A stretch of 38,019 nt of DNA from an uncultured Prevotella sp. (GTDB taxonomy: Bacteria; Bacteroidota; Bacteroidia; Bacteroidales; Bacteroidaceae). The position numbers and the translations under genes were made by a program. Positions 17,353 to 26,751 of this stretch are shown here, piece by piece. Each line of letters starts with the position of its first letter. Position 1 is the stretch's first letter. Under the pieces are notes generated by a model that was given only the letters and a program-made list of their open reading frames with translations, searched no databases and was not told the DNA's origin. Location: contig CAMHLV010000031.1 in assembly GCA_946186115.1 (NCBI GenBank), positions 1-38,019 on the forward strand, in the 5' to 3' direction.

Positions 17353-18493
17353 CTTGTAATAGTTCCTCCCAGTGTTGGCTGATTATTTCTGTACTATATT
17401 GTTGATTTAGTTTTCCAAAAGCATTTTGACCTAACTGTCTACACTCGTCAATGTTTGTCCATAGCTCTATCACATTCTTCTCGAGATCGGAGATGTCACC
17501 AGGACGAAACAACCTTCCTATGGCAGCATTCCCTTCTCCAATTATTTCGGTGAAACCTCCATGACGAGGACCTATTGTTGGTTTCCCGTATTGTGCTCCC
17601 TCGAGAATTGCCATGGGGAAACCCTCGTAGCATCGACTGGGCATAACGATGAATCTGCATTTTTGTATGAAATCCTGCAGAGCTTGACCTGTAACGTATC
17701 CCACATGCTCTACATTGCCGGGAATTTCATCGTGTACATTTTCTCTTATTGCACCAGCCATGCGGAAAGGAATCTCTGGGTGACGTCGGGCCACTTCCAG
17801 TAGTAAGTCGTATCCCTTCTCATAACTTAATCTACCTAAATATGCTATGTAGCTGCCATCATTAGGAGTGTAGCTCGCAGGAGCATCAATGCTGTTGGGG
17901 ATGACGCTGATACGTTCTGTGTTATATCCTGCTTCCGTTAACTTCTGTCGCTGGAAATCAGTAATACACACAAACCTGTTGACACACTTCTTATATGAGT
18001 CACTCCATCTTGCAGCAGTATTGCGTATTGCATAGCCTAAGGATTTTGTAATAGAGTGCTCACAATTATGGTAGATGCAACTCCACTCATTACCTCTTTC
18101 CAAACACAATTCGCATGGCTGCCCATTGCGCATGAAAAGACCTGTTGGACAAATAAGACGATAGTTGTGTACCGTCATATATACGGGTATTCCTGCCTTG
18201 CGGCATTCAAAGAGCGCAGCAGGTGAGATGAAAGGGTAGAGATTATGTATGTTTACCAGGTCTGGTTGCTCACGCTGTAATGTCTCTCGCATTTCCTTCA
18301 CTCCCGATGGTGAATAGATTCCATTGATGAATCCACTCAAATTACCAGCAATGGTTCCACGTACACCTTCGGTAGTCCTACGATAGAAACACACATCATG
18401 TCCCAACTCCCGGAATAAAGCTGCTGTTTTGTCAACTACAGCTTCTTCTCCAGAGTATCGTCCGTAGCTATTGTGTACAATAAGGATTTTCAT
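17336..18493 (-). CDS. GT4 glycosyltransferase with a cysteine cluster
   Basis: This 385-residue GT-B enzyme is one of five GT4 proteins in the locus. The acceptor-side N-terminal half starts MKILIVHNSYGRYSGEE, and the donor-side half contains YLGRLSYEKGYDLL and the EGFPMAILE (E-x7-E) motif. Residues about 115-145 hold a cysteine-rich stretch (CPTG, then CELC, then C and NCEH) that could bind a metal or make a structural knot. Known members with such a cluster exist, but its role is uncertain. Donor and acceptor sugars cannot be predicted. It follows the GT2 gene by 17 bases. Confidence 0.9.
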   Translation of the reverse strand: MKILIVHNSYGRYSGEEAVVDKTAALFRELGHDVCFYRRTTEGVRGTIAGNLSGFINGIYSPSGVKEMRETLQREQPDLVNIHNLYPFISPAALFECRKAGIPVYMTVHNYRLICPTGLFMRNGQPCELCLERGNEWSCIYHNCEHSITKSLGYAIRNTAARWSDSYKKCVNRFVCITDFQRQKLTEAGYNTERISVIPNSIDAPASYTPNDGSYIAYLGRLSYEKGYDLLLEVARRHPEIPFRMAGAIRENVHDEIPGNVEHVGYVTGQALQDFIQKCRFIVMPSRCYEGFPMAILEGAQYGKPTIGPRHGGFTEIIGEGNAAIGRLFRPGDISDLEKNVIELWTNIDECRQLGQNAFGKLNQQYSTEIISQHWEELLQDGNIL

Positions 18494-18510
18494 TGCTTGA
18501 ACGAAAAAAG

Positions 18511-19527
18511 TTAATTTTGTTTCCTCTTCATTTTTTTACTCATATAGAATAAATACTCTGCTATTGTGAGTAATGGTTTCAGTGAAAAGAGAACATTTGC
18601 GGTCAGTACTGGATGATTAGATATAAAATCAACAATTGTATTTCCTGTAGTTGTTGGTATCCTTTTTTCTTTCAAGACATAAATAAGTCTGCTGTATGGT
18701 AGTTTCCATATATATCGTAAATAGAACTTTCTGTAATAAATGACATGTGACAGAATACTTTTTGCAAGAAATGGATCTGTTGATACTATCTTGAGATAAA
18801 CGTCATGAATTCTATTTGCAGCGGTGAATAAATCTTCAATCTTAGAATAATTCTTGAAAAGAAAAGTAGCACGATTTTCATTTGCATTTGCAGAATAATA
18901 GTATGCCGTAATCGGCACAAAACGACACTTACGGGATTGAGAGACAAACTGTATTACAAAGGCAACATCCTCAAAATAGACATTCTCAGGAAACATAAGT
19001 TCTCTTTCTTTTATGCAGCTTCGCTTGTAGAGATGTACCCAAACTTCATTTGGAACAATCTGATTCAAGAAGAACTCTCTTCCAGACATAATTTTCGATG
19101 TGTTATGATTGGAATATGGAGATTGTTCTTCTCCATCGGCCAACTCTCTTATGCAATCGAACATTATAAAATCGAGTTCGTTGTTATTGCGCTTAGCCTC
19201 TTGTAGCTTAAGCAGTGATCCTGAAATGTAGTAATCATCAGCATCTAAAAAAAGCAAATAATCACCTTTTGATTCTTTAATGCCTGTATTTCTTGCTCCA
19301 CCTGTATTTTTGTTGACACTATTCCGTATTACATGAAGGTTGGCAGGTCGGCATCCTTGATATTTGTAGTTCTTAAGCGATGCTATAGAATTGGGATCTG
19401 TGGATGCGTCGTCCACACAAATGACTTCAAAATCTGCTTCATTCAGTCCTTGAGAATAGATGCTATTCAAACACCTATCTATAGTTAAAGCTACGTTATA
19501 GCAGGGGATGATAAATGAAAAGTCCAT
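18511..19527 (-). CDS. GT2 family glycosyltransferase
   Basis: This 338-residue GT-A inverting glycosyltransferase has the N-terminal SFIIPCYNVALTIDRCL, VICVDDASTD, NTGGARNTGI and the nucleotide-sugar/metal-binding LDADDYY (DADD at 95-98). The basic, hydrophobic C-terminal end (about 300-338) suggests membrane association. It probably adds one residue of the repeat unit at the inner face of the cytoplasmic membrane. The DNA is visibly AT-richer than the flanking core genes. It lies 3 bases after the preceding GT4 gene. Confidence 0.9.
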   Translation of the reverse strand: MDFSFIIPCYNVALTIDRCLNSIYSQGLNEADFEVICVDDASTDPNSIASLKNYKYQGCRPANLHVIRNSVNKNTGGARNTGIKESKGDYLLFLDADDYYISGSLLKLQEAKRNNNELDFIMFDCIRELADGEEQSPYSNHNTSKIMSGREFFLNQIVPNEVWVHLYKRSCIKERELMFPENVYFEDVAFVIQFVSQSRKCRFVPITAYYYSANANENRATFLFKNYSKIEDLFTAANRIHDVYLKIVSTDPFLAKSILSHVIYYRKFYLRYIWKLPYSRLIYVLKEKRIPTTTGNTIVDFISNHPVLTANVLFSLKPLLTIAEYLFYMSKKMKRKQN

Positions 19528-19530
19528 AAT

Positions 19531-20622
19531 TCAAAGATCCGATAACATATTTTTATAGAGTTTTGCTATTGATGCCCATCTGAACTGTTCTCTTCTTTCA
19601 AAGTTGTGTTTTCCACATTGAGTGATAAAAGATGGGCTGGTATGTAGTCGTTCAAATATTTTAGTAAGTTCATCTTCATTCCTGAAGAAGAGTCCTCCCT
19701 CACCATCTTTCAGAATGTCAGGTGCTATGCCAACAGGGGTGGTGACTACACATCTGCCTAATACAAATGGTTCAACGATGCTTTGCCCAAACGTCTCGCA
19801 ATTACTTGCGACTATGCCAATGTTACATTGTAGGTAATATTGCCGTATTTTATCCTTACTGCACTGCCCGGGGAAGAGTGTATGACGAGATATGCCTAAA
19901 CTTTGAGCTAATGATATCATTTCCTTTTGCAAGTCTCCGCTTCCTGGGAGTATAAGACATGACGAGGTGTCCCCTGTCTTTTTTATGTATTTTGCAAACG
20001 CTCTGATTATCATATTTTGGTTCTTTCCATAACGGAATTGAGCAGGGAAAACCATCTGAAGTCCATTACCTTCGTCTATTTCGTGCTTCTCTGTGAAAAA
20101 ACTGTCAGGAATACCCAGAGGTATTAATACTATTTTATATGATAATAAAGCAAATTTGCGCTTTAGGTAGCTACTCATGCATATTATCTGGTCGGCAAAA
20201 AAGAATAAAAGTCCTCCAATAAGTATGCGTGCTATTATTGACTTGAGTGGATGATTGTGTCGGAAGCCATGTAGAGTATAGACAATCTTGATATTTAGGT
20301 TGTGCAGCAGCACGTACTTAATGTATACTGATAAAGCTAATTGCCAGTTATTTTGAACGTGGAAGACGTTTGTACCATTTGATTTTGCTATTTGTGCAAT
20401 GTCTTTTGCCAGTGACTTGAAATTGTGATGTTCGTCAAGGTTGTCAATACGATATACACTCACAAGCTCGTTAATCTTGTCGCTAAGTCCTTCTTCCTGC
20501 TCGCTGTCACCGGCAACAGTTACAAAGTCGATACCAGCATGGTAAAATGCTAACGCCTCGTCGGTAAGTAATGTACTTAACCCGATTTTGTAATCTGACG
20601 CAAAAAAGAGTACTTTCTTCAT
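19531..20622 (-). CDS. GT4 family glycosyltransferase
   Basis: This 363-residue GT-B glycosyltransferase has VFHVQNNWQLA in the N-terminal half, VYTLHGFRHNHP, VFPAQFRYGKNQNMIIRAF at the start of the C-terminal Rossmann fold, and the CETFGQSIVEPF motif (E-x7-E). It probably adds a sugar with retention of configuration. The start overlaps the stop of the upstream GT2 gene as ATGA, so the two are probably translated together. Substrate unknown. Confidence 0.9.
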   Translation of the reverse strand: MKKVLFFASDYKIGLSTLLTDEALAFYHAGIDFVTVAGDSEQEEGLSDKINELVSVYRIDNLDEHHNFKSLAKDIAQIAKSNGTNVFHVQNNWQLALSVYIKYVLLHNLNIKIVYTLHGFRHNHPLKSIIARILIGGLLFFFADQIICMSSYLKRKFALLSYKIVLIPLGIPDSFFTEKHEIDEGNGLQMVFPAQFRYGKNQNMIIRAFAKYIKKTGDTSSCLILPGSGDLQKEMISLAQSLGISRHTLFPGQCSKDKIRQYYLQCNIGIVASNCETFGQSIVEPFVLGRCVVTTPVGIAPDILKDGEGGLFFRNEDELTKIFERLHTSPSFITQCGKHNFERREQFRWASIAKLYKNMLSDL

Positions 20623-21524
20623 TTTCTGAATGGCTGCAACTTTTTAGGCAGCAAATTGATTGCGATGTAGATGTATAACTTGTAGTTTAGCGGATTGTAT
20701 TTGAGCCCTTTAAAAGCCTCATTAATACTTTTCTCTCGCTGTGTCTGGCGCATGAACACAGAACTGCGCATTTTGTGCCAATGTGAGATATACTGGTTTA
20801 TATATTGGGGATGATAGTTGTCGCGTAATACAACTAATTCTCGTCCTACAAAGTCGTCATCATCGTTCGAACGCTTAGGTTTGCTCGTAACATTATACCC
20901 CTCAATGGTGAATGATACCATTGGGGTAGTAGAATATGCGATTTTAAATCTTGCAGCCAGTCGTGCCCATGTCAGAAGGTCCTCGCCTGACTTGATGCCA
21001 TGAGGGAAACCTCCTACCTCTAGTATTGCTGAACGCCTAACCATTACTGCTGATGTAAATAATGGGGGCTCAGAACAACTGGCAACCTGGAAATAATTGT
21101 CGACAATACCGTCGTTTCCTTGGAATAATAATTTATTTATTACTGCGGGAGATATCTGTCCATTATTGGTGCATGTCTCATAACGTGATGCAAAAACATC
21201 ACATTGTGGATACTTTTCGGTAAGTCGTATTTGCGATTTCAAATAGTCTGTCTTCCATTCGTCATCAGCATCAAGGAAAGCAACAAACTCACCTCTTGAA
21301 TTCTCAATTCCTATGTTTCGTGCAGCTGAAACACCAGCATTCGACTGTGAATAAATTCGAATACGTAAATCGCTAATAGATTTCACTATATCTATACTTC
21401 TGTCTGTCGAGCCGTCGTCAACAATCACAATCTCAAAGTCGGAATATGTTTGACGCAGAACAGACTCTATGGTATTCCGAATAGTTTCTGCTTTGTTGAA
21501 TAAAGGAATGATGACAGAAATCAT
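20619..21524 (-). CDS. GT2 family glycosyltransferase
   Basis: This 301-residue GT-A enzyme starts MISVIIPLFNKAETIRNTIE and has VIVDDGSTDRS, SAARNIGIENSRGEF and LDADDEW (DADD at 85-88). The frame stays open upstream to about 21791, but the ATG at 21524 is preferred: it places the GT2 signature at the N-terminus and overlaps the acyltransferase stop as ATGA. The upstream extension would lie in the acyltransferase coding DNA. The basic C-terminus may contact the membrane. Confidence 0.9.
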   Translation of the reverse strand: MISVIIPLFNKAETIRNTIESVLRQTYSDFEIVIVDDGSTDRSIDIVKSISDLRIRIYSQSNAGVSAARNIGIENSRGEFVAFLDADDEWKTDYLKSQIRLTEKYPQCDVFASRYETCTNNGQISPAVINKLLFQGNDGIVDNYFQVASCSEPPLFTSAVMVRRSAILEVGGFPHGIKSGEDLLTWARLAARFKIAYSTTPMVSFTIEGYNVTSKPKRSNDDDDFVGRELVVLRDNYHPQYINQYISHWHKMRSSVFMRQTQREKSINEAFKGLKYNPLNYKLYIYIAINLLPKKLQPFRK

Positions 21525-22474
21525 AGTTTCAACAGTCTGTTTAAGCCTTTCCACGAATAGGCCGCCATCGTTATGCTTGTTATTACAGAAATAGTTAAAT
21601 ATATCAGAGCAACCTGTGTTGTGCAAACGACATTCGTATAGCTGAATAATAATGCAATGCCTTGAATGAAAAACATGTGAAGCAGATATATTCCAAAGCA
21701 ATTGATTGATATGCTTGTAAGCATATTGCGCAAGATATGTATATTCCCTAACAACCATGCAATATACGTCATTGATGGTATTGCAATCCATGATATTGCT
21801 ATTTCAAGAACATGGTTGTAGCCAATTATGAAATGTGTTACAGAAAGAACGCAGAAACAGAGAAGTGCCGGTATTCCCCACATCGGATTGAATTTGTTTA
21901 TAGCTCCCCATCTCTCTGCAGCTAAAACTCCAGCCATATAGAATGGACTTAGTTTGCAAAAATATGAAATACAGAAATAATTAGTTTCTGGTAGCTGCAG
22001 CGAAATCAGAAAACATATTGCCAATAGTACTATTTTATTTCTTGTGGAAAGGAAAAAAACTATTGGTGAAATAAGATAGAAGATGAATAGCAGATATATA
22101 TACCATAGGAAGGTTGCTTCACTACTTAAGGGTTCGTAGATCAGGAGAGCCGTTTTATGGCAGAATTCAGTGATATTCTGAGGGCGCTTTAAGATTATGC
22201 ATATCACACCTATTACTAAATAGGGGGGGATAAACTTTCTCGCTTTTCGAAGAATATATAAATAGTATTCCTTTGTATTTTTTATTTCTTTATATGAATA
22301 TCTGATCAGAAATGCCGAAATGAAAATGAAGAACGGCATGTGAAAAAGATAGATATAATAGTGTAGCGCTCTATACCATTCAGGCATGAACGGAAACAGA
22401 TGGTGACCGATGACAACAAGAATCATGGCCAGTCCCTGCATTAGGTCGAGCAACACAATTCGTCTATTATTCAT
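21521..22474 (-). CDS. Acyltransferase family 3 membrane protein
   Basis: This 317-residue multi-pass protein resembles the OafA/NodX/WecH acyltransferase family. It starts with RRIVLLDLMQGLAMILVVIGHH (His24/His25, probably catalytic) followed by about nine to ten hydrophobic segments. Such enzymes usually put O-acetyl or other acyl groups on polysaccharide sugars. A run of seven G (minus-strand C) lies at 22223-22229 in codons for Pro-Pro. It overlaps the polymerase gene by 8 bases and the GT2 gene by 4. The acyl group is inferred. Confidence 0.85.
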   Translation of the reverse strand: MNNRRIVLLDLMQGLAMILVVIGHHLFPFMPEWYRALHYYIYLFHMPFFIFISAFLIRYSYKEIKNTKEYYLYILRKARKFIPPYLVIGVICIILKRPQNITEFCHKTALLIYEPLSSEATFLWYIYLLFIFYLISPIVFFLSTRNKIVLLAICFLISLQLPETNYFCISYFCKLSPFYMAGVLAAERWGAINKFNPMWGIPALLCFCVLSVTHFIIGYNHVLEIAISWIAIPSMTYIAWLLGNIHILRNMLTSISINCFGIYLLHMFFIQGIALLFSYTNVVCTTQVALIYLTISVITSITMAAYSWKGLNRLLKL

Positions 22475-23765
22475 TTCTTTCTTGTTCTCCTTTTATCATA
22501 CCTAACATCATTCCATAGAATCCGAATGGCATCGACAGAGTACACATAGAGTAGTTTACGGTATTTTCAGAATACAATGTAGCAAATACTCCAAGCATAG
22601 AGGCTCCTGCGGTCAAGGCACTAATTTTTATTGGTGTATATCCATAAACCCAATATGTTCGGAAACAATGCAGAAATATTGCCAGTACCATAATGACATA
22701 TAATGCCAGACCAATTATTCCATTGTCGCACCGTATTTGAACAAAGTCACTATGTGGTGCTCTTACACCACCGAAAATATAATGAGTGTACAAATATTGT
22801 TGCACTGCTCCTGTGCCGGAACCTACAATTTCATGTCCTTTATATAGTTTCTTTTCCAAATGATTCCATGTTGCCTGACGAGCATTTGTTTCCACATGAT
22901 CCATGGTAACCTCTCCGCGTTCAAATTGTTCCAAAGTAACAGTTCTGTCTGCCTTGAACATTTTGTTATGCAAACTGGGAATAAGGAAAACCGCTAGTAT
23001 GCCTGCAATAAAGAAAGAGAAAATGAGTGGAAATGCGCGTATTCGATATATTATAAAGTAAAAAGCCGAAATAGCAACGAATGTTCCTAATATACTGCTT
23101 CGGTAAACCCAAATGAAGCATGGTGTCATAAATACTATTGTGTAGAACAGGTATTTATTCTTCTCATTAGTATAGTAGAACAAAGTCAATGCGAGTATAA
23201 ACATGCTAATGTAGTTTACTGCACGTGCTGTAGAATACCAGAAAACACCAGGGAATAAAGAGGGGGCATCGGGAATAATCCATATAAGGAAACTAATAAA
23301 AGCCATCAGCATGGCGCCTTTTCCTGCTTTGAGGAAAGTTTCTTTGTGGCGTACCGCAGCAGATGCAAAAAGAGTCATCAAGAATGGGAAAAGATATTTG
23401 AGAAATACTCTTATTCCGTATATTGGTGCTGGTGAATAAACACATCCTGCCAATATCCATATAAGATATGCTACGTAAAGTAGTAATGGGATAGTCCAAA
23501 CCGGCTGTCGCTTAACTACAAACATTCCTACAATGCATAATATCTCAAGCATGAATAGTCGTACTGCCATAACATCAACTACCCAAGCAGTCTGAAAAGC
23601 AAGCAGTCCAGTGGAGAACATGATTATCCAACATGCTTCCGGTCCGTCGAAGAGCACATGTTGTGTCTTGTCGAGCGGACTCTTCATCTGAATTCCTGGT
23701 GACATTAGGAATTTCAGACAATAGTAGCTGAATATCAGGAAATAGAAAACATTTTGTATCTGCAT
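22467..23765 (-). CDS. Wzy-like O-antigen polymerase/ligase membrane protein
   Basis: This 432-residue protein has many hydrophobic segments (about 11-13) and a large periplasmic loop (about 275-335) with the family pattern RQATWNHLEKKLYKG, GSGTGAVQQYL and APHSDFVQI followed by NGIIGLALYV. This is the Wzy_C/O-antigen ligase domain that joins lipid-linked repeat units or transfers chains. In a locus with a Wzx-type flippase and Wzc-type co-polymerase, the polymerase role is most likely. It starts 1 base after the GT4 stop. Confidence 0.88.
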   Translation of the reverse strand: MQIQNVFYFLIFSYYCLKFLMSPGIQMKSPLDKTQHVLFDGPEACWIIMFSTGLLAFQTAWVVDVMAVRLFMLEILCIVGMFVVKRQPVWTIPLLLYVAYLIWILAGCVYSPAPIYGIRVFLKYLFPFLMTLFASAAVRHKETFLKAGKGAMLMAFISFLIWIIPDAPSLFPGVFWYSTARAVNYISMFILALTLFYYTNEKNKYLFYTIVFMTPCFIWVYRSSILGTFVAISAFYFIIYRIRAFPLIFSFFIAGILAVFLIPSLHNKMFKADRTVTLEQFERGEVTMDHVETNARQATWNHLEKKLYKGHEIVGSGTGAVQQYLYTHYIFGGVRAPHSDFVQIRCDNGIIGLALYVIMVLAIFLHCFRTYWVYGYTPIKISALTAGASMLGVFATLYSENTVNYSMCTLSMPFGFYGMMLGMIKGEQERNE

Positions 23766-23766
23766 A

Positions 23767-24885
23767 CTATTGTTCTAACTTGGAGTAAAAATTACTAATT
23801 GCCATAAGGTATGTGTTGAACGAGAAGTCTTTTGCACGAATGACAGCCTGTCTACTCAGCTTCTTCATTAGTTCTGTGTCGGATAACAGATTTACTATTC
23901 TGTCTGATAGTTGTCCTGTACTACTACTCCTGTGAAGTAATCCTGCCTCGCCATCAACAAGAACCTCTGGCAACCCTCCTATATTTGCAGCAACTATCAC
24001 GCATCCACGAGCCATGCCCTCCAAAGCTGTCAAACCAAACCCTTCAGAGCGGGATGGCACCAATAGAATGTCAATCTTATCGTAAAGAGACTGTAATGAT
24101 GTATTCGGTTGACGTCCAACGAAGGTTACCGAGTCTGATAACTCTGCATCAATAACCTGTTGCTTCATATATTTTTGAAGGTTGCCGTCGCCAACGATGA
24201 GCAATGATGTTTCCGGATATCTTGTGTGTGCTTCGGCAAAAGCAGGCACTACCATGTCCATTCCTTTTATATATTCAAGACGACTGACTACACCAATGGT
24301 TATTGGCGTATTGAAGTGTCGGTTGCTGTTAATAACAGAAATATAAGAGGGTAGGGTGTTGTAAATAGTGAAATGATTCCTTTTCCCTAACGCTAGCTTA
24401 CATGTGTAGAGTGTGGATGTGCCGAAGAACGACTCTTCTGCTTTCTTTGTTATACATGTGAAAGCTAATACAAGATGCCTCTGCACGAAATGAACCAGTC
24501 TCAGGTTGGGATATATGTCGGCCATAGTATGAGTGGTGGCAATTACTTTTCTTACACCAAGCAGGCGAAGCAATACTATGGGGATGGCACCTGGAGCCAT
24601 ATACTGTACATGAGCAATATCTGGTTTTATTGTCTTTACAGTATGTCGCAATCCACGGAATAGGAACCAGATACCCCGGATACCATTTATTCGCTTGCCT
24701 TCTGATTGCAGGCATATCACTTTACAACCCGCTTCTTCATATTGTTTGACCATTTCCTGGGCAAACTCATAATAGCATACTGTTGTTACCTCATGTCCTG
24801 ATGTCAACAGTGCTTTTGCCAAGCTCAGTGTCTGAACTTCTGTACCACCCGTCAGAAGGCATGGAATACATATGAGGACTTTCAT
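23767..24885 (-). CDS. GT4 family glycosyltransferase
   Basis: This 372-residue GT-B retaining glycosyltransferase opens with MKVLICIPCLLTGGTEVQTLSLAKAL, a glycine-rich acceptor-side loop. It continues with VVSRLEYIKGMDMVVPAF and SRSEGFGLTALEG (E-x7-E). The start overlaps the ATP-grasp stop as ATGA. It is the gene immediately downstream of the ATP-grasp ligase, so it may handle a modified sugar, although this cannot be read from the sequence. Confidence 0.9.
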   Translation of the reverse strand: MKVLICIPCLLTGGTEVQTLSLAKALLTSGHEVTTVCYYEFAQEMVKQYEEAGCKVICLQSEGKRINGIRGIWFLFRGLRHTVKTIKPDIAHVQYMAPGAIPIVLLRLLGVRKVIATTHTMADIYPNLRLVHFVQRHLVLAFTCITKKAEESFFGTSTLYTCKLALGKRNHFTIYNTLPSYISVINSNRHFNTPITIGVVSRLEYIKGMDMVVPAFAEAHTRYPETSLLIVGDGNLQKYMKQQVIDAELSDSVTFVGRQPNTSLQSLYDKIDILLVPSRSEGFGLTALEGMARGCVIVAANIGGLPEVLVDGEAGLLHRSSSTGQLSDRIVNLLSDTELMKKLSRQAVIRAKDFSFNTYLMAISNFYSKLEQ

Positions 24886-26015
24886 TTTCTTATATACAAA
24901 TGATTCTTTATTATTTGTGGAACCCGGATTATAGGGCTAATGTCATGTTTGTTGAAAGTGAGAAACACATCGGTGCGTAATACATCTTTAATCCATTGTG
25001 CCATCGTGACGTCCTTGTTCCTAACATGCAGGAAATCACTGCGCTCTTCCATAAAGACTAAATCTCTTGCCTCGTCCTTTTGACAGGGCATCCCAGCGGA
25101 GTTGGCAAAATATATCCAAGGAAGATTTATCCCTGCTCTGCTTGTAGCATAGCCATATGCACCATTTCTCAGATTACATTCTATGAAAATCAGTTCATTC
25201 TGAGTCGATAAGAAACACTCAATGTCAAAAATACCCGTAAACCCCATTTCTCTGATGAGTTGTTTTACCTTTTCTGCATAGCAAGGCTTCATGTCGTGAT
25301 GAAACTTTCCAAATGTTGTACTACCATTGCCAATCATCCTGTATTTTTCTATCCATCCGCCAATGATAATCTCTCGGCTCGGCAAGCTGACGCCTGTAAT
25401 ACAAATTTCTTGTTGACCTTTAGTATCTGCCAGGTCCTGTATCATTACTTGGTATTCTTCACATTCCGTATAATGTCCAATTGCATGCTTTAATTCTTCA
25501 ATTGTAAAGCATTTCGTTATATGCGACTTGCTCCCATTGATACTGAGCAATGGCTTGATAATGCATGGAAACTTAATGTCATTAAACGGAACAGAATCTG
25601 ATTGTAACTGATATACTGCGAAGTTTGGTACGGAAAAGCCTACCTGTAGTGCCACCGTTGCCTGGATGCTTTTGTTCATGTAATATTCCGTCTTGCCCTG
25701 ACAGTTAGGGCATATTGCATGTCTCGATAGTTCTTGGTAATGGCTGTCTATTTCTGCGGCTGCTATGTCTGAGGTGGGAATAATAACCAATTTCTTTTCG
25801 TAATGCATTGAGATGTCCTTTATGCATTCTGCCACATTGCTCTCAATGTCAGTAATATATGTGGATAATAGATATTTCGATTTTTTGATGGGAATGATGT
25901 GTTCTCCATCTGTTATGTAGATGGATTGAACTCCCTTTTCCCCCAAGCTTCTGATGCATCCCAGGTCATTATACGACCCATTGCCAATCACAACAGGAAT
26001 ACAACTAACTTGCAT
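24882..26015 (-). CDS. ATP-grasp carboxylate-amine ligase
   Basis: This 377-residue protein has an ATP-grasp fold. A Rossmann-like N-terminal part (VVIGNGSYNDLGCIRSLGEKG) precedes the ATP-binding PCIIKPL (Lys154), the GFTGIFDIECF strand (261-268) and the metal-binding FIECNLRNGAYGYAT. The family joins a carboxylate to an amine through an acyl-phosphate. The ATG at 26015 is preferred over an in-frame start at 26144, because the extension overlaps PIG-L coding DNA and lacks the usual N-terminus. It begins 7 bases after the PIG-L deacetylase stop. A role in attaching an amino acid to a free sugar amine is inferred from that pairing. Confidence 0.85.
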   Translation of the reverse strand: MQVSCIPVVIGNGSYNDLGCIRSLGEKGVQSIYITDGEHIIPIKKSKYLLSTYITDIESNVAECIKDISMHYEKKLVIIPTSDIAAAEIDSHYQELSRHAICPNCQGKTEYYMNKSIQATVALQVGFSVPNFAVYQLQSDSVPFNDIKFPCIIKPLLSINGSKSHITKCFTIEELKHAIGHYTECEEYQVMIQDLADTKGQQEICITGVSLPSREIIIGGWIEKYRMIGNGSTTFGKFHHDMKPCYAEKVKQLIREMGFTGIFDIECFLSTQNELIFIECNLRNGAYGYATSRAGINLPWIYFANSAGMPCQKDEARDLVFMEERSDFLHVRNKDVTMAQWIKDVLRTDVFLTFNKHDISPIIRVPQIIKNHLYIRK

Positions 26016-26022
26016 GCTTCTT

Positions 26023-26751
26023 TTAATGTTTTTGTATGCGGAAAAACAATTCACAATTCCAGGTGCAGGCTTTGATGAGTAGCTTTGGCAAAACACCACT
26101 CCAGGGTTTCCCGCAGGGTGCGAGAGCCTGTGTGTATATGTCAATGGCCTCCGACTTGGTTTTATGCTCTTCAGGCGACATGCGCAGTATCAGCGCATTA
26201 CGCCAGTTAAACCGCCATACATTGTAATACCTTGCCCACACAATATATTCATAGATGTCCACTTTGTCTCTAATAATTTTGGTGATGGCTTCTGCTGTTT
26301 TGACGTGGTCGGGCCATCCTTCTTGTCTGTGCGGTATGAAAATCATTTCTGGTGACAACCTGTTGATAAGTCTTTGCAGACTGATCATTTCCTTGTCTGT
26401 CGCATCTATGGCGCTGTCTGGAAAATCAAGAAAGAATAGATGGTCTTCGGGCAATGATAAATGTTCTAGCGCAGTTGTTGCCAGCGCAATTCTTTTATTC
26501 TTGATGTTCTCTAAAGACAGATTACAGCAGTCTTGATGTGATCTTTCCCCTTTGCTCAATATGATGACGTAAGGAGGAAAACCGAGTTGCGAGAGTCGTT
26601 GTATCATCCCTCCAAGACCTAATGTTTCATCATCTGGGTGAGGGGCGATGATTATTACCTTAGATGTTTGAAATTTCAGTTCAGGCAGATGGAATGCATG
26701 CCACCTCATCCAGTTAATGTGTATGTTTCGGATGTAATCTTTATATTTCAT
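26023..26751 (-). CDS. PIG-L (LmbE-like) family deacetylase
   Basis: This 242-residue zinc-dependent N-deacetylase has the motif PHPDDETLGLGG (37-48) and the later PHRQEGWPDH (about 139-148), which together supply the zinc His/Asp ligands and the catalytic Asp. Related enzymes remove acetyl from N-acetylglucosamine moieties (PIG-L, MshB, BshB). There is no signal peptide, so it should act in the cytoplasm on a nucleotide sugar or lipid-linked intermediate. The start overlaps the GT2 stop as ATGA, and the ATP-grasp gene follows. Confidence 0.9.
   Translation of the reverse strand: MKYKDYIRNIHINWMRWHAFHLPELKFQTSKVIIIAPHPDDETLGLGGMIQRLSQLGFPPYVIILSKGERSHQDCCNLSLENIKNKRIALATTALEHLSLPEDHLFFLDFPDSAIDATDKEMISLQRLINRLSPEMIFIPHRQEGWPDHVKTAEAITKIIRDKVDIYEYIVWARYYNVWRFNWRNALILRMSPEEHKTKSEAIDIYTQALAPCGKPWSGVLPKLLIKACTWNCELFFRIQKH

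Noticed and set aside
21525..21791. N-terminal extension of the GT2 gene at 20619-21524
   Set aside because: The extra 89 residues lie within the acyltransferase coding sequence and have no family match. The ATG at 21524 overlaps the upstream stop as ATGA.
26016..26144. N-terminal extension of the ATP-grasp gene
   Set aside because: It overlaps the 3' part of the PIG-L gene in another frame. The ATG at 26015 begins the Rossmann-like start of the domain.
24882..26751. Bacillithiol or mycothiol biosynthesis cluster
   Set aside because: A PIG-L deacetylase is present, but there is no BshC-like or MshC-like (CysRS-type) ligase and the genes sit inside an export polysaccharide operon, so a glycan role fits better.
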